Below, piece by piece: positions 18,233-28,159 of a stretch of DNA of 64,000 bases. Source of the DNA: DASRDR01 sp963812945 [NCBI: uncultured Candidatus Rokubacteria bacterium] (GTDB lineage: Bacteria > Methylomirabilota > Methylomirabilia > Rokubacteriales); the NCBI GenBank assembly GCA_963812945.1, contig CAWEXD010000004.1, positions 1 through 64,000 of the forward strand. The letters are read 5' to 3'. Below the pieces are notes generated by a model. That model worked only from the letters and a program-made list of their open reading frames with translations. It was not told the DNA's origin and did no database searches. Made by a program: the position numbers and the translations under genes. Position 1 is the stretch's first letter. Every line of letters begins with the position of its first letter.

Positions 18233-19458
18233 TCGCACGTTCGCGCCTCCCTCCATGACCGCACGTTCAAGTCGCGCTCGCGCGACCCGACAATTTCCCG
18301 GTAGACCTCGACCATCCGTTCGCCCGCGGCCGGCCAGCTGAATCGCTCGGCGACGAGACGCCGGCCCTGGGTTCCCATGGCGGCTCGTCCCGCCGAGTCG
18401 TCGAGCAGCGCTGCCAGCGCACGACTCACCTCGCCTGCATCGCAGGGAACAACGAGCCCGGCCCCGGCGGCCGCGACCTCGCGGCAGATGTTGACCCGGT
18501 CGGAGATGATGATTGGCAGCCCGCACGCCATGGCCTCGACCACGGCGACGCCGAAGTTCTCGGTGTAGGAGGGCAGCACGAACACGTCGGCGGCCCGTAA
18601 GGCGGCGAGCTTCCGCCGTCCGAGCAACATCCCCGTGAAGGTTGTGCGGTGGAGGACCCCTTCGGCCTCGAGCCAGCCGCGTACGGCGCGGCCGTATCCG
18701 TCGTCGTCGGGACCCGCCAGCACCAGGTGCACGTCGGCGCGCTGCCGCGCCAGCCGGCCGAACGCCGCGGCCAGGATGTCGAGCCCCTTCTTGGGGTTCA
18801 GCCGGCCAAGGAACAGCACGATCGAGCGGTCCCGGGTCTCCGGCCACTCGTCGCGGAATGCGGTGCCCGCTGGACCACCGTCGGCGTACTGCTCGGCGTA
18901 CACGCCGGGCGCGACAACCACTCTCCGGGCGACGAGGCCCAGGGGCCGGGTCAGCTCCTCCTCCTCTTGCGTGGTGAAGTGGATCGCCGCCGCCCGGTTG
19001 AGGTTCCGCCATTCGAACAGGCGCTCGTAGAGCCACTTGCGCCCGCGATGGTGGCGGAAGTGGTACGGATCGAGCGTCCCGTGCGGTCGGACCAGGTATG
19101 GAACTCCTGCGCGGCGGCAGTAGTGGGCGGCGACGGTCGACGGGAAAAAGTAGAGCGAGTGGATGTGGACAACGTCCTGCTCGGGGATCGCGCGCCGCAG
19201 CGCGCGGGCGAGCGGCAGGGACATGGCGTACCGACGAGGCGCCTGTACCGGGAAGTATCGGATCTCGACGGCGTTCGTCCAGACCGGGATGTCCGTCGGC
19301 ACCTCGAGCGTGTCCCGGCCGTCGACGTTGGTGGTGTAGATCGCTACCTGCTCCCCCCGCCGTGCCAGTTCCTGGCACAGCTCGAGGCACACCTGGGACG
19401 GCCCGCCGTATCGCGGCGCGAGGGTCGAGATCACGTGGAGTATCCGCATCGGCTTCAT
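18229..19458 (-). CDS. Glycosyltransferase, GT4 family
   Basis: A 409-residue GT-B enzyme. The N-terminal half opens with ILHVISTLAPRYGGPSQVC and contains RPHGTLDPYH, an acceptor-binding motif common in GT4. The C-terminal half has FLGRLNPKKGLDIL and the donor-binding SYTENFGVAVVEAMACGLP (E-x7-E). It adds one sugar during repeat-unit assembly. It overlaps its neighbours by 4 bp at both ends. Confidence 0.88.
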   Translation of the reverse strand: MKPMRILHVISTLAPRYGGPSQVCLELCQELARRGEQVAIYTTNVDGRDTLEVPTDIPVWTNAVEIRYFPVQAPRRYAMSLPLARALRRAIPEQDVVHIHSLYFFPSTVAAHYCRRAGVPYLVRPHGTLDPYHFRHHRGRKWLYERLFEWRNLNRAAAIHFTTQEEEELTRPLGLVARRVVVAPGVYAEQYADGGPAGTAFRDEWPETRDRSIVLFLGRLNPKKGLDILAAAFGRLARQRADVHLVLAGPDDDGYGRAVRGWLEAEGVLHRTTFTGMLLGRRKLAALRAADVFVLPSYTENFGVAVVEAMACGLPIIISDRVNICREVAAAGAGLVVPCDAGEVSRALAALLDDSAGRAAMGTQGRRLVAERFSWPAAGERMVEVYREIVGSRERDLNVRSWREARTCE

Positions 19459-20588
19459 CCCTCCGCCGCCTCCCGATAGGCGGCGGCGAGCCTAGGGCCG
19501 CACGCTTCCGGCGAGAAGAGCCGACTGGCTTCCCGGCCGGCGTCGCTCATCTCCTTGCGCATCCGGGGGTTGCCCGCTATCTCGACGACTCCATCCGCCA
19601 TCCCCTCGATGTCGTCGGGCGCATACAGGGCGGCCGCCTCCCCTGCCAGCTCCGGGATGGCGCCGGCCCTCGACCCGACGACTGGCAGGCCGGCGGCCAT
19701 CGCCTCGACCACTGGCCGGCAGAACCCTTCATGGAAGGACGGGTAGAGCAGAACGCTCGCGGCCTGGTAGATCCCCACAAGCTCCTCGGTCGACACTCGG
19801 CCAACTTGCCGAACCGTCTCGGGTGGGACGCCGCCGCGCCACAACGCCCCGAGCTCCGCGGGGCCGAGGGGGGCGCCGACCTTCACGAGCCGGACCGAGC
19901 GTCCGACGCGGGCGCGCAGCCGACCGATCACGGCGCAGACCGAGGCGACGTTCTTCCGGGCATCGTTGCTGCCCACGTGCAGCACCACGAGGTCGTCCGG
20001 GCGGAGCTCCAGACGTGTCTGGATCCGCGCGATCTGAGCCGCATCTCGAGCCGCCCAGAACTCCGGGGCGATGCTCTCGAAGACCACCCGTATCCGAGCG
20101 GACGGGATACGTAGGTAGCGCCGGCACTCGTCTCCACTGTGCCGGGAGACGGCAAGAATCATCCGGGCCCGTCGAAGCGCCCGGAGACGCATCGAGGTCG
20201 GCAGCACGCGGACCCGCGCCGGCGCTCCCGGGAAGTGCACGTCGCCTCGCAAGAGCGCCAGCGGGTAGAGATCGTGGCAGGTCACCACCGTCCGCGCGCG
20301 AGGGAGCCGCCACAGGAGCGGCGCGTTCCCGTGGTCGGCGACGTGGTACACGTCGGCCGGCTGCGCCGCCGACCACGCCGGGTACCGGACGTAGCGCATC
20401 CAGCGACTCTCGACCCAGCCAACTCGGAGCCGGTCCGCGAACGGTGGCCTCAGTAGCGTGGGGGCGATCCCCACCACGCCGGCCAGCGACTCCATCAGCC
20501 CAGCCGCGTAGAGCTGCATGCTGACGCCCGCGTGGAAAGGCAGCGTGGGCAGCACCCCGACCCGCAGACCCGTCGACCCCCTCCGCAT
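19455..20588 (-). CDS. Glycosyltransferase, GT4 family
   Basis: A 377-residue GT-B glycosyltransferase with LHVGSNDARKNV in the donor half and YPSFHEGFCRPVVEAMAAGLP as the E-x7-E motif. The ATG at 20588 shares one base with the stop of the next upstream gene (TGATG). The first half has the HAGVSMQLYAAGL acceptor loop. Specificity unknown. Confidence 0.86.
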   Translation of the reverse strand: MRRGSTGLRVGVLPTLPFHAGVSMQLYAAGLMESLAGVVGIAPTLLRPPFADRLRVGWVESRWMRYVRYPAWSAAQPADVYHVADHGNAPLLWRLPRARTVVTCHDLYPLALLRGDVHFPGAPARVRVLPTSMRLRALRRARMILAVSRHSGDECRRYLRIPSARIRVVFESIAPEFWAARDAAQIARIQTRLELRPDDLVVLHVGSNDARKNVASVCAVIGRLRARVGRSVRLVKVGAPLGPAELGALWRGGVPPETVRQVGRVSTEELVGIYQAASVLLYPSFHEGFCRPVVEAMAAGLPVVGSRAGAIPELAGEAAALYAPDDIEGMADGVVEIAGNPRMRKEMSDAGREASRLFSPEACGPRLAAAYREAAEG

Positions 20589-21856
20589 CAGGCGGGTCCT
20601 CCAACACCGGCGTGCGCCTTCAGGCACGCCCCGACGATCCCGGCCGCACACCGCTCGATGCTGTACTGGTCCACCAGCTCCCGGCTCCGTTCCCCGAACG
20701 CCACGCGCATCCGCGGGTGTTCCACCAGCGTCCGGATGGCGTGCGCCAGGGCATCGAGATCGCGATGGGGGACGACGAAGCCGTTCCACTCGGGTCGCAC
20801 GAGGTCACGGGCGCACCCGACCTTGTCAGAGACAACGAGCGGCAGCGCGAAGTTCATGGCCTCGTTCACCACGAGCCCCCAGGTCTCGTGCCGCGCGGAC
20901 GGCAGGACCAGCAGGTCGGCGGCGGTGTACGCGGCTGGCAGCTCGGATTGGTTCAAAAACCCCGCCAGCAAGACCCCGGGGATCTCCCGGCGTCGTACGA
21001 GGTCCTCGATGGCGGCGCGCTGGGCGCCGTCGCCCACCAGGAGAAGCCAGCATGCCGACTGCCGGCGGACCCGCTCGTAGGCCTCGACCAAAGCGAGCGG
21101 CTGCTTCCTTTCGATCAGCTTCCCGCAGAACAGCACGACGGGCGCATCGTCGGTGATGCCGAAGCGGGCGCGAATCGCCGCGCGCTCTCGCCCCAGGGTG
21201 ACCGCCCGCTCGCGGAACGTCTGGTTGTCCACGCAGTGCGGCGCCGCGACGAGCCGGTGGGCCGGCATCCCGTACCGGGCGAAGTACCGCCGGCTCTCTA
21301 CGCCGACGTAGAGCCCCGTCGCCTGGCTGAACAGCGCGCGCAGAACCACGGTCTTCGCGGCCTGCCGCCACCAGGGTCGGGGGTGGAGCAGAGTCTGATC
21401 CTCGCGGATCAGGAGGCGGGCCCCGGCGAGCCGGGCGCCCGCCGCCGCCAGGAGACTCGTCGGGTGGTTATAGCCGTGAAGCCAGACGACGTCGTACCGA
21501 CGGCCAACCACCTCCCGCAACACGTCCCAGTTGGGCCCCTGACGCCACGCCTGGCCGAGTCCGGCGCGTGACGCGCTCGGGCAGAATCTCGCGCGGTAGC
21601 CGTTCAGGAGTGTCGTGTCCCACCGTACGGTCCGTCCGAAGCCCGGGTCGTAGAACTCCTCCAGGCTCGCCGCCGAGTAGTAGTACACGGTCAGGTCGAT
21701 CTCCGCCCGCGACGCGAGCTCCCGATAGAGCGGGACGTAGTACTGGATCGGATGCGAGACGAGATGGGCGACGCGCACCGGCGCGGCCTCGCTCGCCCTC
21801 CTCGCGCCTACGACGTGCGCCGGCGCTGCGACCCGCTCGCGGCTCAGGTTGCCCAT
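20588..21856 (-). CDS. Glycosyltransferase, GT4 family
   Basis: A 422-residue enzyme. After a short variable N-terminus it has RVAHLVSHPIQYYVPLYREL, typical of a GT4 subgroup working on extracellular polysaccharides, then FCGKLIERKQPLALVEAYE and SARHETWGLVVNEAMNFALP. The ATG at 21856 overlaps the polymerase gene by 13 bp. Open frame further upstream is the polymerase gene read out of frame. Confidence 0.86.
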   Translation of the reverse strand: MGNLSRERVAAPAHVVGARRASEAAPVRVAHLVSHPIQYYVPLYRELASRAEIDLTVYYYSAASLEEFYDPGFGRTVRWDTTLLNGYRARFCPSASRAGLGQAWRQGPNWDVLREVVGRRYDVVWLHGYNHPTSLLAAAGARLAGARLLIREDQTLLHPRPWWRQAAKTVVLRALFSQATGLYVGVESRRYFARYGMPAHRLVAAPHCVDNQTFRERAVTLGRERAAIRARFGITDDAPVVLFCGKLIERKQPLALVEAYERVRRQSACWLLLVGDGAQRAAIEDLVRRREIPGVLLAGFLNQSELPAAYTAADLLVLPSARHETWGLVVNEAMNFALPLVVSDKVGCARDLVRPEWNGFVVPHRDLDALAHAIRTLVEHPRMRVAFGERSRELVDQYSIERCAAGIVGACLKAHAGVGGPA

Positions 21857-23358
21857 GCCTGCTTCCCGACCCCGGGATGCGGACGCGCGATGGCGAGCCA
21901 GCGCTCGAGCCGGCGCCCGGCAAGGCGATCGACGATCAGGAGCGCGGCGATGACTCGCCCGACCGCGAACAGATCCGTCACGTTCGCCTCGACCTGGACC
22001 GCCAGCGAGACGCCGAGACCGTACACCCACAGCCCGAGCAGTGAGCTCCGGGCCCGCCCTCCGGCACGCTCGCAGATTCCCAGAAGGACACCCAGCAGCG
22101 CCATGTAGAGGACCGCGCCAGGAATGCCGCCGTCCGCATAGCCATGCGTGAGCACCGTGCTCGCCATGTCGACGATCGGCAGCCCGTAGTGCTCTTGGAC
22201 AAGCTCCTCGACCTGCCATGTCTCCGAGGCCATGAGCTGCTCTTTCCCTGCCCAGATCGCCCGAGGGACCGTCGCGACGGCGGCCGCACGGAGCGCGTCG
22301 CCTGCCATCACGGGCGCTCCCTCGCCCTGCGCGGCCATCACGTCCAGCAGGAGATCGAGGAAGCGCGACCGCTGGTGCACGTTGTCCAGAAACCTGCTGC
22401 CCGGCTCGAAGGACGCTCCGAGGTCGAAGGTTGCGAGGGCCCCGGGGACAACCTCGCGAAAGAGGACGTCCGCGCGCATCACGGAGTCCACGCGGTACAG
22501 TCCAGCCTGGTTTGCCGCGGTTCGAAGATGGAACATGAAGGGCCACATCACGAGCGCGGCGAAGGCCGCCACGGCGCCATAGAGGGCCAGCCGGCGGAGC
22601 GGGAGTCGCCGGCTGGTCCGGAGACTGACGATGAGCAGCGCGAGGATCACCTCGAACAGGAGTCGACGCGACCAGAGAGCCGCGTACGCGAGTTCGCCGG
22701 CGACGATCACGAAGCCGACCACGCACCGCGGCCGGTGGCGGTCCATCAGCAGCACCGCTCCCAGGAACAGGACGAGCGGCCGAGCGAGATGGGTCAGCTG
22801 GATGGCCAGCGATACCTCCGCCTCCGCTCCTTTCATGATATTGCCGTGGGCGAGGACCAGGCCCTGCGTTGCGCCATAGGCGCGAAGGGCCCAGACCGCT
22901 CCGGCGCTGGCCAGCAGCACGACCAGCGGCGCCGCGGTCAGGCGTGTCCAGATCGACGGGCCTGGGACGTCGGCGTGACGCCGGGTGACGAGCTGGTACC
23001 CTGCCCAGCTTCCGATCAGCCCGACGCCGACCACGAGCAACGCCTGGCATGCGAGACGGACGCGCGGCCCGCTGAGGACACCCGGGTCCAGTCCGATGAT
23101 GCCGTCCGCCGAGAAGAACAGGACCGCGAACAGGAGCGACACCGCCCACAGATCCAGGCGTGCCGGTCGCCGCCGGTAGACGTAGAGCCAGTAGGCGACG
23201 CCGAGGGTCGGGAATGCCCACGACAACGCCCGATAGGCGGCGAGGGGATGCACGCCTCCGAGATCATTCACCACCACGACGAGCGCCGCCGCTCCGACCA
23301 GGAGCGCGAGAGTGACGAGCTCGGGGGCCGACCCGGCTAGCGTCCCAGCGCCTCGCAT
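21844..23358 (-). CDS. Polysaccharide polymerase, Wzy/O-antigen-polymerase-like
   Basis: A 504-residue polytopic inner-membrane protein with about ten to twelve hydrophobic segments spread over its length, and a periplasmic loop around residues 285-400 containing HQRSRFLDLLLDVMA and SETWQVEELVQEHYG. Topology, size and position between glycosyltransferases fit a repeat-unit polymerase; sequence in this family is poorly conserved, so the call rests mainly on context. It would join lipid-linked repeats after flipping. Confidence 0.7.
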   Translation of the reverse strand: MRGAGTLAGSAPELVTLALLVGAAALVVVVNDLGGVHPLAAYRALSWAFPTLGVAYWLYVYRRRPARLDLWAVSLLFAVLFFSADGIIGLDPGVLSGPRVRLACQALLVVGVGLIGSWAGYQLVTRRHADVPGPSIWTRLTAAPLVVLLASAGAVWALRAYGATQGLVLAHGNIMKGAEAEVSLAIQLTHLARPLVLFLGAVLLMDRHRPRCVVGFVIVAGELAYAALWSRRLLFEVILALLIVSLRTSRRLPLRRLALYGAVAAFAALVMWPFMFHLRTAANQAGLYRVDSVMRADVLFREVVPGALATFDLGASFEPGSRFLDNVHQRSRFLDLLLDVMAAQGEGAPVMAGDALRAAAVATVPRAIWAGKEQLMASETWQVEELVQEHYGLPIVDMASTVLTHGYADGGIPGAVLYMALLGVLLGICERAGGRARSSLLGLWVYGLGVSLAVQVEANVTDLFAVGRVIAALLIVDRLAGRRLERWLAIARPHPGVGKQAWAT

Positions 23359-24428
23359 ATCACTCGCTCCATGACTCGCTCGTTGAGATGGCCGTTCTTC
23401 ACGCAGCGCTGGCGGCCGGCTTCAGTGACGGCGCCGCGGTGGTGGCTCCGGGCGATCAGCTCCAGACAGCGCGCGGCGCACTCCTCGGCGTCACTCCAGA
23501 ACACCGCCTCCTCGCCCTCCCGGTACAGGTCGCGATGCTCGCTCGTCCGCTCGGCGCACAACAGACCTCCGGCGAACGGGATCTCGATCGAGCGTCCGGT
23601 GTGCAGGTCGCGGTTCGCCTTGGAGAGGAGGCCGAGGGACAGTTTCGCGGCGCGGATCGCCTTCACGTAGTCGTCACCAGAAATCGCGGGTCCGCGCCAG
23701 ACCCGACGGAGCGTTGGCCACTCATGCGCCTTCTGCCAGCCGTCGCCGTAGATGGACAGCGGCACGCCGCGGCGGACGAGCTCGGCCATGAATGGACCCC
23801 GCTCGGGCATCCATGTGCCCACGAAGAGCACGTCGTTGTCCCACTGCACCCGATCCGCCGGCGTCAGCGCCCTCGGTGCGTGGGCCTCCTCGTCGGCGCT
23901 CCGGTACACGCGGAGGACGCGCTGGGCGCCGCGCGCGTACGCTTCCGGGACGTTGACCTGACGCCGCACGACCACCAGGTCGTAGAGCGGAACCGCCTTG
24001 AGATGGAGCCGCCATCGCCGCCCGTCGCGCTGGCCATAGGGGTCGTCCACGTTGTAGTTGACGACGAGCCGGCAGCAGCGCTTCAGGTCCCGCACCAGCG
24101 CCGGGCCGATCAATTCGCCGCCATCCACAAGGGCAAGCGACCACTCGGCCTTCGGCATGAGGGCGAGCACCCGGCGGCGAATGAACTCCTCGAGGAACAG
24201 CGCGCCGCTCCGCCAAGTCCATCGGGCCACCCACGGCGATGTCCCGATGAAGGCGCGAGGGTCGACGACGTGGATCCGATGCCCCAGGCGGTGCAGGGCA
24301 CGAGCCCGGTGTCGGGACGTGCCGCTATTCGGCCCCACGTACAGGATGTCCACTTGATTCATGCCGTCACGAACGCTTGTGGCCGCCTTCGCTCGCTCGT
24401 GGTCGTTCCGTGGCTCACGGGCTGTCAC
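23337..24428 (-). CDS. CgeB-like glycosyltransferase
   Basis: Up to 363 residues, GT-B fold of the CgeB/Glyco_trans_1_2 group. It opens with DILYVGPNSGTSRHRARAL and ends with GRSIEIPFAGGLLCAERTSE, the family signature for donor binding. The GTG at 24428 makes a GTGA overlap with its neighbour; the ATG at 24362, directly before the first strand, is an alternative start (341 residues). Confidence 0.8.
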   Translation of the reverse strand: MTAREPRNDHERAKAATSVRDGMNQVDILYVGPNSGTSRHRARALHRLGHRIHVVDPRAFIGTSPWVARWTWRSGALFLEEFIRRRVLALMPKAEWSLALVDGGELIGPALVRDLKRCCRLVVNYNVDDPYGQRDGRRWRLHLKAVPLYDLVVVRRQVNVPEAYARGAQRVLRVYRSADEEAHAPRALTPADRVQWDNDVLFVGTWMPERGPFMAELVRRGVPLSIYGDGWQKAHEWPTLRRVWRGPAISGDDYVKAIRAAKLSLGLLSKANRDLHTGRSIEIPFAGGLLCAERTSEHRDLYREGEEAVFWSDAEECAARCLELIARSHHRGAVTEAGRQRCVKNGHLNERVMERVICEALGR

Positions 24429-25681
24429 GGGCCCGCCCGATCGAGGAGGGCTCGATACGTTCGGTCCACGGCCGCGCCGTATGCTTGCCAGCCCCCGAGT
24501 GCGGCGACGCGCTGTAGCGCCGCCTCAGCCATTCGCTCCCGCTCCGCCGGATGCTCGAGCATCCATTCCAGTCGCTCCCGGATGGCGCCGCTGTCCCGGA
24601 TGGGCACGACGAACCCCTCCTTTCCGTCCGTCAGCAGGTCCTCGACGCCGGTATTGGCGGTGGCGATGACCGGCAACCCACACGCCATCGCCTGCACCTG
24701 GACTCGACCAAGCCCTTCCTCGACGGATGGGAGGACGAGGACGCTACCCTGGCTATAGGTCTCGGCCAGCCGGCTCGAGTGCACGAATCCCTTGTGGGTG
24801 AAGAGGTCGCCGTGCCGGTCTAGCAAAGCTCTGGCTTCGCGTGACACGGCCCCCACCAGCCACAGGTCGAGGCGGTTCCGCCGGACGAGCGGACGGACCG
24901 CCTCCAGCAGATAGCCGATCCCTTTGCGGATAGACACGCTGCCCACGAAGAGCACCCGGAAGCGTCCGTCGTGGCGAGGACGGGGGGAGAACAGCGACAG
25001 GTTCGCGCCGTACGGACAGAGGTGGAGCTTGCGGGCGGGGACGCCATGCTCCAGGAACGTCCGCAGGACGAATCGCGAGGGCACGGCGATCGCGTCCGCC
25101 GACTCGTACTCGGCCAGCTCTCGAGCGACCACCCAATCCGGGAAGCCGCCGTGCTTCGGGCAGGACCAGCGCGCGAACTCGTCTTCGAGGATGGCCTTCT
25201 GGAAGAGGATGTGCGACGAGCCCCGGCTACAGACGTGGCGCCCTCCCCGGCGTTGGACAGCCGCCCCGGCCTCGAGACCCCAGCCCGAAAGCGTGTCGAC
25301 GATCTCGACGTCGTCCAGATGCCGAGCGGCCCAGGCCCCGAGTTCCGACCGAGCCCGGCGCCCCATCCACCAGAACCAGCTTTCGGGCAGATCGATGCGG
25401 AGGCGGCCGAGACGACGCAGCGCCTGGGCCCAGGTCGCCCAGCCGAGCTTGACGTGGATCCGGCGGGCCGCCGTCCGATCGACCATCCACCCGGGTGTCG
25501 CCGTGAACAGCGAAACGTCCCAGCCGCGGCGGCTCAGCTCCCTCGCGTGGTCGAACATCCAAAAGGGAATGTGGGCCACCAGCCCCACTCGCCCTTCGCT
25601 TGGCGTCGGAGCCCGCAGGACCGCCGACGGCGTCGCCTCCGGTGCCGTGGACCGGGTGCCGTTCCTGGCGATCATCCGCAA
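24425..25681 (-). CDS. Glycosyltransferase, GT4 family
   Basis: A 418-residue GT-B enzyme with VLFVGSVSIRKGIGYLLEA and PSVEEGLGRVQVQAMACGLP in the donor half, and IPFWMFDHARELSRRGWDV at the acceptor N-terminus. It lies 7 bp after the flippase gene. Its role is addition of one sugar to the repeat unit; linkage unknown. Confidence 0.86.
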   Translation of the reverse strand: MRMIARNGTRSTAPEATPSAVLRAPTPSEGRVGLVAHIPFWMFDHARELSRRGWDVSLFTATPGWMVDRTAARRIHVKLGWATWAQALRRLGRLRIDLPESWFWWMGRRARSELGAWAARHLDDVEIVDTLSGWGLEAGAAVQRRGGRHVCSRGSSHILFQKAILEDEFARWSCPKHGGFPDWVVARELAEYESADAIAVPSRFVLRTFLEHGVPARKLHLCPYGANLSLFSPRPRHDGRFRVLFVGSVSIRKGIGYLLEAVRPLVRRNRLDLWLVGAVSREARALLDRHGDLFTHKGFVHSSRLAETYSQGSVLVLPSVEEGLGRVQVQAMACGLPVIATANTGVEDLLTDGKEGFVVPIRDSGAIRERLEWMLEHPAERERMAEAALQRVAALGGWQAYGAAVDRTYRALLDRAGP

Positions 25682-25688
25682 CGCTCCT

Positions 25689-27320
25689 TCACGCTCGCTG
25701 GGCCGCTCCGGGGAGCTGGAGACGCACGAGGGACGCCCGGCCCTCCCGGGCGAGGAACGCGCGCTCGTCCTCGGTCAGTCCGGTAGTCCATGCCACGAGC
25801 AGACTCACGATCAGAGACACGGCTCCCACCTCGAGCCAGCGGAGCGGCAGCGGGCCGACGGCCACTCGGGCGACTGCCCACGCCGTGGTGAATACGACGG
25901 CGGCGGCGATGGCCACCATCCCCCACTGGCGCAAGGCAAAGCGCCGGTACTCTTCCCGAACCAGGCGACACGCCTCTCGGGGCACGAACACGTAGCAGGC
26001 CAGTGCCTCCCCAACGATCACCCCAATGGGTACCGCTGCCAGCTCGTAGCGGCCGATGAGCAGCGCCGCGACGGCGAGGCCCGTCACGCTCGACACGGCG
26101 GTGGCGAGCGCGACGTTTCGTGGGCGGTTGGTCGCCAGCGGCAGGACGCTGCTGGCCATCCACGGTGCCTGGAGCACGACCTGGACCAGAAGGAGGCGGA
26201 GCAAGCGTCCGTCGGCCGCAAGCTTGCCGCCGGTCCACATGGCGATCACGTCCTCCCCCACCTGCCACAGGGCGGCCGCGAAGGCGATGGCCAGTGCGCT
26301 GCTCCCGGTCACCACCAGGCGGTGGATCAGCCGGAGCCGGCGCTGGTCGCCCATCGCTTCCATCGCGGTCAAGTGGGGCCAGAGAGCGTTGTTGACCGTG
26401 AAGACCACCTGGCGAACGACGCTGGTCAGCGTCCGCGAGGTAACGAAGACGGCGACCGCCGCTCCACCCAGCTGCGTGACGATCAGGAGTACCGACCCCT
26501 GCAGCGTGATCGCGGTCGCGAGCAGCATCAGCGCGAAGAGAAGGCTCGGCACCATGAGCTCGCGCAGCGCCAGCAGGTCAGCGGCGGCCAGCCGGGGCAT
26601 GAGGGCGGGCCAGCGGCGCCGGCCGTGCCAGACCACGAAACCCGCGACGGCAAGGAGCGGGATCAACTGGGCCCCGGCCAGGGCCCGCATTCCGCCCCCC
26701 AGACCGAGCACGACGGGCACCAAGGCGAACGTCGTGAGCAAGATTGTGTTCCCGAGCCATGCGGACCAGGCGTGCCGCCCGGTCGTCCGGTAGATGGCCG
26801 ACAGGAACCCCACCGGCATGGCCAGGAGAACGCGGATGCCGAGCAGCCACGCGACCCATGCCGCCTCACCGGGGGGAATCGTTCGGAGTCCGAGCGTCTC
26901 GGCCACCGGGAGCCGCCAGACGGCAACGGCAAGGAGTAGCCCGCCCGCGCCGGCCAGCGCGAGGTAGAACCCGAGCGCCGAGGCCTGGTATCGCGCGTAG
27001 GCGGCGAGATCGCCCCGCGCGTATAGCTGGGTCAGCCGATTGGTCCCGGCGGTGTTCACTCCCAGATCGAGGGCTGATAGATACCCGGTCAGCGAAGCCA
27101 GGGCGAGCCACTCCCCGAACGTGGCGACCGACCAGTAGTGCAGGTAGAGCGGGACGAGGATCAGGTGGCCGAGGATGCGGATCCCCTGCCCGGAGACCAC
27201 GGCCGCAAACCCTCGCGCGATCCGACCCCTGACCGAGGACCGGGGTGCCTCGACCTGAGCTTCAGTCCTCGCGGACACGGTCAGCGCTCCCCTCTCAACG
27301 GTGTCTCGCCGGTCGCTCAC
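25689..27320 (-). CDS. Polysaccharide flippase, Wzx/MATE-like
   Basis: A 543-residue membrane protein with twelve or more hydrophobic segments and the MOP-superfamily start SGQGIRILGHLILVPLYLHYW. Such proteins move lipid-linked repeat units across the inner membrane for Wzy-type polymerisation. It overlaps the J-domain gene by 4 bp. Together with the polymerase and Wzc/Wza homologues it completes a Wzx/Wzy-dependent pathway. Confidence 0.88.
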   Translation of the reverse strand: MSDRRDTVERGALTVSARTEAQVEAPRSSVRGRIARGFAAVVSGQGIRILGHLILVPLYLHYWSVATFGEWLALASLTGYLSALDLGVNTAGTNRLTQLYARGDLAAYARYQASALGFYLALAGAGGLLLAVAVWRLPVAETLGLRTIPPGEAAWVAWLLGIRVLLAMPVGFLSAIYRTTGRHAWSAWLGNTILLTTFALVPVVLGLGGGMRALAGAQLIPLLAVAGFVVWHGRRRWPALMPRLAAADLLALRELMVPSLLFALMLLATAITLQGSVLLIVTQLGGAAVAVFVTSRTLTSVVRQVVFTVNNALWPHLTAMEAMGDQRRLRLIHRLVVTGSSALAIAFAAALWQVGEDVIAMWTGGKLAADGRLLRLLLVQVVLQAPWMASSVLPLATNRPRNVALATAVSSVTGLAVAALLIGRYELAAVPIGVIVGEALACYVFVPREACRLVREEYRRFALRQWGMVAIAAAVVFTTAWAVARVAVGPLPLRWLEVGAVSLIVSLLVAWTTGLTEDERAFLAREGRASLVRLQLPGAAQRA

Positions 27321-28159
27321 GGCGCGGGGGCCCCGGCTCGAGGGGGCGGGTCCTTACGAGGCTCCGGGCGAGGCGCGGGGCGGGGCTGCGGGCCGGGCCC
27401 CGGCCTGCCGGAGGCGGACCCGTCGGGCGCCGGCGCGAGCCACTTCTCCAGCAGCTTCGGCGCCGGCGGAAGCGGGGCGGGCGGAAGCGGGGCCGGGCCG
27501 AGCTGGAGAAGCCCGATCGCGACCAGGCCGAGCAGGGTCAGCCCGACCCCCGCGATCATCACCGGGATCCACCGCCGGCGCCGGCCCCCGGGGAGCCATC
27601 CGCCCCATGCGGAAGCCGGAGGGCCCGCCAGTCCCGCCCGCCCGAGCTCGGCGTCGTAGCGGCGGCGCCGCTCCGGATCGCGGAGCGTCTCGTAGGCCTC
27701 GATCAGCCGCTGGGCTTGAGCGTCGAGCCAGGCATTCTGCCCGCCGAACCGGTCCGGGTGATACCGGCGAATGGCCGCGGCCCAGTGCTGGCGGATCTCG
27801 CGCGTGCTCGCGCGAGGCGCGACACCGAGGATCTCGTAGAAGGTGCCGGCGGGGGGCAGGAGGAGACCCGCGAGGGTCCGCTGGGCCCGTCGGGCGAGCT
27901 CCTCGATCGCGACGCCGCGCTCCTCGCTGACCTCCCGCAGGACGTCCGCGTGCTCCGATCTCTCCGCCCGGGACAGATCGGCCAGGATCTGGGGCAGCAC
28001 GTCGTCGTCGGGCGGCAGTCCCGCCAGCGGCGGAAGGCTCGCGCGAGCCGCCAGCGAGCGGGCGACCCAGTGCGCGCGGGCCCGTCGCACGTCGCGCGGG
28101 CCCGGGTCCACCGGAGAGAGGCTTGGCTGCTCCACGCTACACGTCGTCAGCGTCGTCAT
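27317..28159 (-). CDS. Membrane-anchored J-domain protein
   Basis: About 280 residues. An N-terminal region of 100 residues precedes a J domain (FYEILGVAPRAST, IRRYHPDRFGG with the HPD tripeptide, YETLRDPERRRRYDAELG). Then come one transmembrane helix (MIAGVGLTLLGLVAIGLL) and a proline-rich C-terminal tail. The HPD motif stimulates DnaK ATPase, so the cytoplasmic J domain could recruit DnaK to the assembly complex. Its overlaps with both the Wzc-like gene and the flippase gene argue for a dedicated role. The ATG at 28159 is chosen; 28177 is possible. Confidence 0.85.
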   Translation of the reverse strand: MTTLTTCSVEQPSLSPVDPGPRDVRRARAHWVARSLAARASLPPLAGLPPDDDVLPQILADLSRAERSEHADVLREVSEERGVAIEELARRAQRTLAGLLLPPAGTFYEILGVAPRASTREIRQHWAAAIRRYHPDRFGGQNAWLDAQAQRLIEAYETLRDPERRRRYDAELGRAGLAGPPASAWGGWLPGGRRRRWIPVMIAGVGLTLLGLVAIGLLQLGPAPLPPAPLPPAPKLLEKWLAPAPDGSASGRPGPGPQPRPAPRPEPRKDPPPRAGAPAP

